6,185 bases of DNA from positions 1-6,185 of the forward strand of contig CAJAFD010000137.1 in the NCBI GenBank assembly GCA_903938935.1. The letters run 5' to 3'. The notes below the pieces were generated by a model. That model saw only the letters and a list, made by a program, of their open reading frames with translations, had not been told where the DNA came from and made no database searches. Made by a program: the position numbers and the translations under genes. The stretch comes from an uncultured Opitutia bacterium. Its GTDB lineage: Bacteria > Verrucomicrobiota > Verrucomicrobiia > Opitutales > Opitutaceae. Positions 1 through 4,455 of the stretch are shown here, one piece after another; positions within the stretch are counted from its first letter, which is position 1, and the number at the start of each line of letters is the position of its first letter.

Positions 1-2104
1 ATTCGTGCCACGGGCCGAGGTACGTCGGCATGCGGTCGTAAAGTCCGGCGCGCACGAGCGCGGTGAAAATAAAGTGCCAGCAGAAGAACGAACCGGGAGC
101 GAGTTTCGCATCGAGCGGGAAACGCTCGAAGATCCGCTTGATCTCACGCGGACCGGCGATGCCGGCGATGATGGCCCAAGCGTTGCCGTATTGGGAGACT
201 TCGGGGCCGCCGGGGCGGTCGAAATAAAGCCCCTCGGTTTCGCTCCACGTGAGCGCGTGCAAAGCGGGACGCAGGCGCGCAGCTTCGGCTTCGAGCGCGG
301 AGATTTCCGCGGCGTGCCGAGTGGCGTCGGCGAGGCGCAGGAGCTCGGCCATCTCGGCGAGACCTTGGATGTATTGCGCGCTCAAGATCGTCGTAGGACC
401 GGCATCGGCACCGGGCACGACGCCGCGCGGCCACCATGGGCACCAATCGGTGATGTTCCAAAAAGGCAACTTCGCGGGCAGGCCGCTCGCATCGGTGTGG
501 CGGCGATACCAATCGAGGACGGCGCGCGCGCCGGGCAGCAAATCGCGCACCGTGGCGACGTCGCCGGAGCACATGACGTAGTCGCGGATGTTGGTGATCC
601 AGTGCAACGACCACGTGGGGATAATCTGCACGAGCCGCGATGGATAACGACTCTGCGTGAGGCCGTCGGAGAGGCGCGACCAGTCGAAGTGATAGAGGGC
701 TTGTTTACTGAGTCGGTAATCGCCGGTCGCGAGCATCGCGATCTTCGAGGTGATCATCGTGTCCCCGGCATATTGCATCTGCTCGTAATGCGGGCAGTCC
801 TCAAACGTCTCGTGCGAGCACAACCGCATCGTTTCCAAACTCGCCGTCCACACGCGATCGAGCCGCGCATCGGACGAGGCAAACGTCGACGCGATGCGAT
901 ACGGGTAAGCCGTGAAACGTTGCGTGCAGGCGTGCACGGTGAGAGGCGCGGCGCCGACCTTGATGCGTAAGCCGACGTAACGGTAGGCGCGCCAATGCAG
1001 CGGTTCAAAGCGCTCGGGCGCAGCCGTCGTGCCGTGACCAGCGGGCTCCCAAATATCGCACCAACCCGTGATCTTGCCGCGGCGGTCGAAGGTCCAACCG
1101 GTGTTCTCGTCGGCGAAATGCGACGCGAGATTGGCGAGCGGTTGCTTCTTGCCGAGCAGCGTCGCGCCGGGCGTTTCCCACGGCAGGCGCAACGCCTCCG
1201 CGTAGGTCAAGCGCACGTTCGCGCCCGCGCCGCCAGAAATCACCAATTGCGGAAACGCCGAGGTGAGTTTCGCGTGATCCAAAATCAGATCCACCTCCGC
1301 GCCCGCGGGCAACGTCACCGGTCGACCTTGCGTGATCAACGCCAGCCAATCCGGCGTGGCGTCGCGTCCGCCCGGCCCGAAGACGTCGCTGAAAAGATCC
1401 ACGCGTTCTTCCTCGAGCATCGGAATCATGCGCGGCACCAAGCCGTAGGGACTCGTCGGGTCGCGGCGATTTTCCAAAAGCTCCGCTTTAAAGAGCACAT
1501 GCGCCGCCGCCCAACTGGCGTCGTCGAAATCGGGCAGGTTCCAGTCTGCGGGCAGCAAGCGCGACACCCGGTGTTCGAAATAGCCGAGATAACCTTCGAA
1601 CGTGGTGTTTTCGTTTTGAAACCGATGCGCCGTGTCGACGGCCACGCGCCACGCCGCATCCGTGCGGAGGTTCTGCACGACTTGGCCAGCGCCATCCCGC
1701 AACGCACCCTCAAGCACCCAGCCGCCTGTATACGTCATAATGGAGCACGGCGCCCCGAGCAACGCCGGCCGATGCGCCACGCGCGACATATCCTGCACAA
1801 GCGCCGCGAGCACGTTGCGCCCCGCCCGCAGGTGCGGCTTGAGGTCAAACGTCTCGTAAAAATGATGATTCACATCGCCCTTGGCCGGACCGCGCCCGAC
1901 CAAGACACCATTACAATAGAACAAATACCGGCTGTCACCCGAGACGTGCACCGTCAGCGCTGCCGTCGCTAAATCCTTGATCTCAAAGCTCCGGCGAAAC
2001 AATCGCACTTGATAATGCGACGGCGTCGCGGCCGCAGGCGCCGGCGCTCCGTGCGAGCCTTCGGCGGACCAAATCCAAGTGGCAGAATCAATAAACGGTT
2101 TCAT
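1..2104 (-). CDS. GH78-type alpha-L-rhamnosidase, 3' end outside window
   Basis: Predicted inverting glycoside hydrolase that releases terminal alpha-L-rhamnose from oligosaccharides or glycosides. Seen: 701 uninterrupted codons from ATG at 2104-2102, with an in-frame TGA 27 nt upstream, which fixes this as the first ATG. Residues 9-73 (TWIW, then GDSRYLFYCNG and GRGP) form the N-terminal beta-sandwich usual in this family. A second beta-rich region covers about 260-400 and includes HWRAYRYVGL (370-379). The (α/α)6 barrel begins near 405. The active-site motif is DCPHYEQMQYAGD (436-448): D436, E441 and D448 keep the +5/+7 spacing of the acidic residues D567/E572/D579 of Bacillus RhaB. ITDW (551-554) and SQYGNAW (about 637-643) are further barrel motifs. 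The C-terminal segment, with the expected general-base Glu, is cut off. There is no signal peptide, so a cytoplasmic enzyme is likely. No Shine-Dalgarno is seen (TGCCCC before ATG). It is divergent from the isomerase gene. The family call is strong; the exact substrate is unknown. Confidence 0.88.
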   Translation of the reverse strand, partial: MKPFIDSATWIWSAEGSHGAPAPAAATPSHYQVRLFRRSFEIKDLATAALTVHVSGDSRYLFYCNGVLVGRGPAKGDVNHHFYETFDLKPHLRAGRNVLAALVQDMSRVAHRPALLGAPCSIMTYTGGWVLEGALRDGAGQVVQNLRTDAAWRVAVDTAHRFQNENTTFEGYLGYFEHRVSRLLPADWNLPDFDDASWAAAHVLFKAELLENRRDPTSPYGLVPRMIPMLEEERVDLFSDVFGPGGRDATPDWLALITQGRPVTLPAGAEVDLILDHAKLTSAFPQLVISGGAGANVRLTYAEALRLPWETPGATLLGKKQPLANLASHFADENTGWTFDRRGKITGWCDIWEPAGHGTTAAPERFEPLHWRAYRYVGLRIKVGAAPLTVHACTQRFTAYPYRIASTFASSDARLDRVWTASLETMRLCSHETFEDCPHYEQMQYAGDTMITSKIAMLATGDYRLSKQALYHFDWSRLSDGLTQSRYPSRLVQIIPTWSLHWITNIRDYVMCSGDVATVRDLLPGARAVLDWYRRHTDASGLPAKLPFWNITDWCPWWPRGVVPGADAGPTTILSAQYIQGLAEMAELLRLADATRHAAEISALEAEAARLRPALHALTWSETEGLYFDRPGGPEVSQYGNAWAIIAGIAGPREIKRIFERFPLDAKLAPGSFFCWHFIFTALVRAGLYDRMPTYLGPWHE

Positions 2105-2313
2105 GGGGCAAGTGACAGGGAAAAGAAATTCAGGCTAAAATTTGCAGGAAAATGGGATTAAACTAAAGAAAAGGACCGGCAGACCCACAGAAAATCGCCC
2201 AAAAAATGAGGTGCCTACAACAAGCAACGCAGCCTGAGGGAAGTGCAAGGCCCGTTTCAGAATGTTCTAGTCATTTTTCAGATTTCAATCAGTATTTTCT
2301 ATGAAATTTCAAA
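2105..2313. promoter_or_regulatory. Divergent intergenic promoter region with TTTCAG/TTTCAA elements
   Basis: These 209 bases separate the divergent rhamnosidase and isomerase genes and must hold both promoters. The stretch is much richer in A/T than the flanking genes. Seen: TTTCAG at 2255-2260 and again at 2276-2281, start-to-start 21 bp (two helical turns), then TTTCAA at 2283-2288 and 2307-2312. The last overlaps the perfect palindrome TGAAATTTCA (2302-2311). The same TTTCAG word builds the palindrome in front of the lacI-type gene, so binding by that regulator is a reasonable inference. I could not identify a convincing -35/-10 pair on either strand. Confidence 0.5.
2302..2311. promoter_or_regulatory. 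TGAAATTTCA palindrome, possible operator at the isomerase start
   Basis: A perfect 10-bp palindrome ends two bases before the isomerase ATG, exactly where a Shine-Dalgarno would normally lie. Half-site TGAAA/TTTCA matches the core of the palindrome upstream of the LacI gene, but here the centre is even (no middle base) and there are no flanking C/G. It could be a weak operator, or simply chance in an AT-rich leader. Confidence 0.3.
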
Positions 2314-3174
2314 ATGACGCTTTCACACGCCCCTAAGTCCCCTCGCCTCATTCAATGCGCCTCGCCGTGGTCGATGCACGACTGGCCTTCAAAACGTCGC
2401 GAATGGTCGCTCGCGCAAAAGCTCGATGCCATCGACGCCGCCGGTTTTGACGGTGTCTGCGCCTATGTGACGCCCGAGCTCAAAGCGGGCGCCGATCAAC
2501 GCGGTTTGGTGCTGATGAGCGGCTTTGATTGCGGGGATTTGGCCGTGGCCAAACCACGACTCGAAGCGCAGAAAAAACTGGGCGTTCATTTCATTAACAT
2601 CCAGCTGCTCAACCATGATACACCGCCAGAAAAAGCTGCGGCTATGGCGGTCCGTTTGATCAAACTTTCCCGTTCCCTCGAACTCGGCGTCCACATCGAA
2701 GTCCACCGCGACACGGCAACGGAAACCCCTGAAAAATTCACCGAAATAGCCCGCCTCTACCAAAAAGCCACGCGAGAGATCATGCCCGTGACTTGGGATC
2801 ATTCGCATTTCGCCATCTCCAAGCACGTGATGCCGAAGGACTATTCCGCGCGCCTCCTCGCCTGGCCCGAGTCGATCCAACATTCCCAAATGTTTCACCT
2901 GCGACCCTTTAACAGTCAACATTGCCAGATCCCCGTGACCGATGGCCGCGGGCATGCGACCCCCGAATTCCGCGATTATCTGGCCTTCGTTGAAGACCTT
3001 TTCACGCTCTGGCTCAAAGGCCCGCGCCCCGGCAACACGCTCTGGACGTGCCCCGAGTTAGGCATGAGCCACGGTTACCACGTGAGCACCAACCCCCACC
3101 CGTGGCCCGACGCCATCGCCGCGCGCAAAGCCTACGCAGGCGCCTGGCGCCGCGCCCTTAAACGCGCCGCTTAA
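2314..3174 (+). CDS. Xylose-isomerase-like TIM-barrel protein (sugar isomerase/epimerase family)
   Basis: 286 aa, cytoplasmic, predicted (β/α)8 barrel of the xylose isomerase-like (AP_endonuc_2) group, whose members isomerise or epimerise sugars and related polyols with a divalent metal. Seen: the first strand/loop RLIQCASPWSMHDW (11-24), then AAGFDGVCAYV (42-52). Likely metal/catalytic residues are E129 in HIEVHRD, D162 in WDHSH, H195 in MFHLRPF and E248 in CPELG. The E129-D162 spacing of 33 equals that of the metal ligands E152/D185 in Pseudomonas cichorii D-tagatose 3-epimerase, and the overall length is similar. The start is the first ATG after an in-frame TGA at 2302; the conserved barrel begins 10 residues in, which supports it. 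No Shine-Dalgarno is visible. It is divergent from the rhamnosidase and upstream of the LacI gene, so a step in using the sugar released there is plausible. The exact reaction cannot be told from sequence; it is too short to be a classical RhaA or the longer RhaI-type L-rhamnose isomerase. Confidence 0.8.
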   Translation: MTLSHAPKSPRLIQCASPWSMHDWPSKRREWSLAQKLDAIDAAGFDGVCAYVTPELKAGADQRGLVLMSGFDCGDLAVAKPRLEAQKKLGVHFINIQLLNHDTPPEKAAAMAVRLIKLSRSLELGVHIEVHRDTATETPEKFTEIARLYQKATREIMPVTWDHSHFAISKHVMPKDYSARLLAWPESIQHSQMFHLRPFNSQHCQIPVTDGRGHATPEFRDYLAFVEDLFTLWLKGPRPGNTLWTCPELGMSHGYHVSTNPHPWPDAIAARKAYAGAWRRALKRAA

Positions 3175-3200
3175 AATCGCGCGTGGAGCCTGCATTTTCG

Positions 3201-3224
3201 CCGAACCATCGCGCGTCGGTTCGG
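3201..3224 (+). terminator. Inverted repeat after the isomerase gene, weak terminator candidate
   Basis: CCGAACC (3201-3207) and GGTTCGG (3218-3224) form a perfect 7-bp stem around a 10-base loop, starting 27 bases after the isomerase stop. No T-run follows on the plus strand (TAACAAAACCC) and none in the right place on the minus strand. It is therefore not a classical intrinsic terminator; it may protect the mRNA 3' end or be without function. Confidence 0.3.
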
Positions 3225-3235
3225 TAACAAAACCC

Positions 3236-3264
3236 TTGACCAAACCCCGAGGTTTCAGTGAATT
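3236..3264 (+). promoter_or_regulatory. Possible promoter of the LacI-family gene
   Basis: TTGACC at 3236-3241 is one base off the -35 consensus. With a 17-bp spacer it faces TGAATT at 3259-3264, a poor -10 (three of six matches). The -10 position lies between the inverted GTTTCAG/CTGAAAC arms described separately, an arrangement that would suit autorepression. The promoter call is tentative because the -10 is weak. Confidence 0.35.
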
Positions 3265-3281
3265 CTTTCTGAAACTTTCAG
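3252..3281. promoter_or_regulatory. CTGAAA-C-TTTCAG palindrome, candidate LacI-family operator
   Basis: Directly before the LacI-type gene lies the perfect 13-bp palindrome CTGAAACTTTCAG (3269-3281), two 6-bp arms around a single C. A further GTTTCAG (3252-3258) forms a 7-bp inverted repeat with CTGAAAC (3269-3275) across a 10-bp spacer. The three half-sites therefore tile the region just upstream of the start codon at 3292. LacI-family proteins commonly bind such palindromes and often regulate their own gene. The odd-length centre lacks the CpG found in many operators of this family. The assignment to the adjacent regulator is inference from position. Confidence 0.55.
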
Positions 3282-3291
3282 GTTACCTCGC

Positions 3292-4341
3292 ATGCCCCCC
3301 CTGCTTATCGCTGACATTGCCCGCAAGGCCAAGGTCTCGCCCGCGACTGTATCGCGCGTGATCAACCAGCCTCACTTGGTCGCGCCCGACCGGCTCGAGC
3401 GCGTCCGTTCGGTGATGACCGAGTCTGACTACGTCCCGACCCCGCTCCATCGCCGGCGTGGACCGAAATCTCGACTCGCGACCCCGAAAAAAATCGCGGT
3501 CTGGTTCGTCGGCGCGAAGAAAAACTCCAGTTTTAATTGGTTCCAAGATCAGCTGCTGCAGACGCAGCATTCCAACGATCGCCAGCGCCTCGAACTCAGC
3601 GTGTTGTTCACCGATACGCCCGATGATCTCCCTCGCGCCCTCGCAGAGCGCCAAGTGGACGGCGTGATCATCCAGGGCATGGAACCTTCCCCAGCCTGTA
3701 TCACCAAACTCGGCGACTTGCCTAATGTGTGGTTCATGACCCGGCGCTCCCAGACCTACGCGGGCGACTTCGTCGAACCCGACAACGACGCCAACGGTCG
3801 CATGGCCGCCAACTACCTTCACCAGCACGGTCACAAATCACTCGCCGTCATCGCCGCCGACTCCGGTTACAGCGCCGTGGGCTGGCGCGTGAAGGCCTTC
3901 ATCGACCAAGCCAAAGAGCTCGGCCTCACCGTCCACAGCATCCTCGGTAAGACCAAGCCCGTTAACTTCTTGGAGATCGTACCGGTCCACGAAGAAAGCG
4001 ACGCGCTCGCCAAACGTTTTTGCCAGATCAGCCCCCGCCCGACTGGTATCTACGTCCCCGTCGACCACTTCTGCGGCTCGCTCTTCCGCTCGCTCCGGCT
4101 GGCTGGACTCAAATCGGAACGCGATTTCGAAGCTATTTTGGGCAATTACAACCCGGTCATTTACCACAATCTCGACCACCTGCCGCCGGCGCTTGACATC
4201 AACCTGCCCACGCTCGTGCGGAAAGTCGTCGATCACCTCGTCTGGCGCATCGATAACCCCAAAATCATCGGGCGCATCGGCATCACTGTGGCCCCGAGCT
4301 TGGTGATAGCCACTAGCCAAAACGGCCAGATGATTGCGTAA
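3292..4341 (+). CDS. LacI-family transcriptional regulator with atypical hinge
   Basis: 349 aa, close to the usual family length. Residues 6-25 (IADIARKAKVSPATVSRVIN) are the signature helix-turn-helix, followed by the third helix up to SDYVP (45-49). A periplasmic-binding-protein-like effector domain runs from about 66 (KKIAVWF) to the end, including DGVIIQG, the EPDNDANGRMAANYL segment and GHKSLAVIA. The numbering fits E. coli LacI exactly at Y47-x-P49, but the hinge helix is changed: T50 for N50, H53 for A53 and R56 for the intercalating L56, giving a basic LHRRRG stretch. It probably senses a sugar from the imported glycan and represses (or activates) the neighbouring rhamnosidase, isomerase and receptor genes; the effector is unknown. 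AGGT at 3280-3283 is the only weak ribosome-binding match. The ATG is followed at once by seven C residues. It has its own upstream gap with palindromes, so autoregulation is likely. Confidence 0.93.
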   Translation: MPPLLIADIARKAKVSPATVSRVINQPHLVAPDRLERVRSVMTESDYVPTPLHRRRGPKSRLATPKKIAVWFVGAKKNSSFNWFQDQLLQTQHSNDRQRLELSVLFTDTPDDLPRALAERQVDGVIIQGMEPSPACITKLGDLPNVWFMTRRSQTYAGDFVEPDNDANGRMAANYLHQHGHKSLAVIAADSGYSAVGWRVKAFIDQAKELGLTVHSILGKTKPVNFLEIVPVHEESDALAKRFCQISPRPTGIYVPVDHFCGSLFRSLRLAGLKSERDFEAILGNYNPVIYHNLDHLPPALDINLPTLVRKVVDHLVWRIDNPKIIGRIGITVAPSLVIATSQNGQMIA

Positions 4342-4455
4342 GGACTTGTTTTTTTCCCTCGCCCTGTATCAATAACTCTTCATTTTTTCCGATCCTTTGA
4401 CAGCGATACATCGCTGAAAAAAGACCGGCAAACGACCAACCCCCACACAATAAGA
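4342..4455 (+). promoter_or_regulatory. Gap between regulator and receptor genes; receptor leader
   Basis: This 114-base gap opens with T7 at 4349-4355 shortly after the regulator stop. I see no stable hairpin ahead of it, so termination there is unproven. TATCAAT at 4367-4373 could serve as a -10 with TTGTTT (4346-4351) as a weak -35. The last about 40 bases before the receptor ATG are A/C-rich and poor in G (AACCCCCACACAATAAGA at the end), consistent with an unstructured leader, and contain no Shine-Dalgarno. Confidence 0.4.
4397..4416 (+). promoter_or_regulatory. Consensus -35 (TTGACA) overlapping a 16-bp palindrome
   Basis: TTGACA at 4397-4402 is a perfect -35 hexamer, 54 bases before the receptor ATG. 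Its last two bases start the palindrome CAGCGAT-AC-ATCGCTG (4401-4416), with 7-bp arms and a 2-base centre. No good -10 is found 16-18 bp downstream (AAAAAGACC), so the hexamer may be coincidental or the promoter activator-dependent. As DNA, the palindrome is a good candidate binding site for a dimeric regulator; as RNA it could form a short hairpin in the leader if transcription starts upstream. Its half-site differs from the TTTCAG element near the other genes. Confidence 0.45.

Noticed and set aside
5..1972. Long plus-strand open frames (about 5-970 and 995-1972)
   Set aside because: They lie opposite the rhamnosidase frame, which has clear family motifs over its whole length; their Arg/Gly/Ala-rich translations show no recognisable domain.
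2301..2336. 11-codon upstream ORF (ATG at 2301, TAA at 2334) overlapping the isomerase start in another frame
   Set aside because: A leader peptide was considered, but the ORF has no ribosome-binding site, the peptide has no attenuation-like codon run, and the ATG arises inside the TGAAATTTCA palindrome.
3176..3216. 9-bp direct repeat ATCGCGCGT (3176-3184 and 3208-3216)
   Set aside because: Only two copies, 32 bp apart, in GC-rich sequence; no flanking mobile element or array structure. Probably chance.
2389..4320. Minus-strand open frames opposite the isomerase and regulator (2389-2955, 3283-3834, 3838-4320)
   Set aside because: Shadows of two well-supported plus-strand genes; no domain, no start context.
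4349..4355. T7 tract after the regulator stop as an intrinsic terminator
   Set aside because: No stable GC-rich inverted repeat was found directly upstream.
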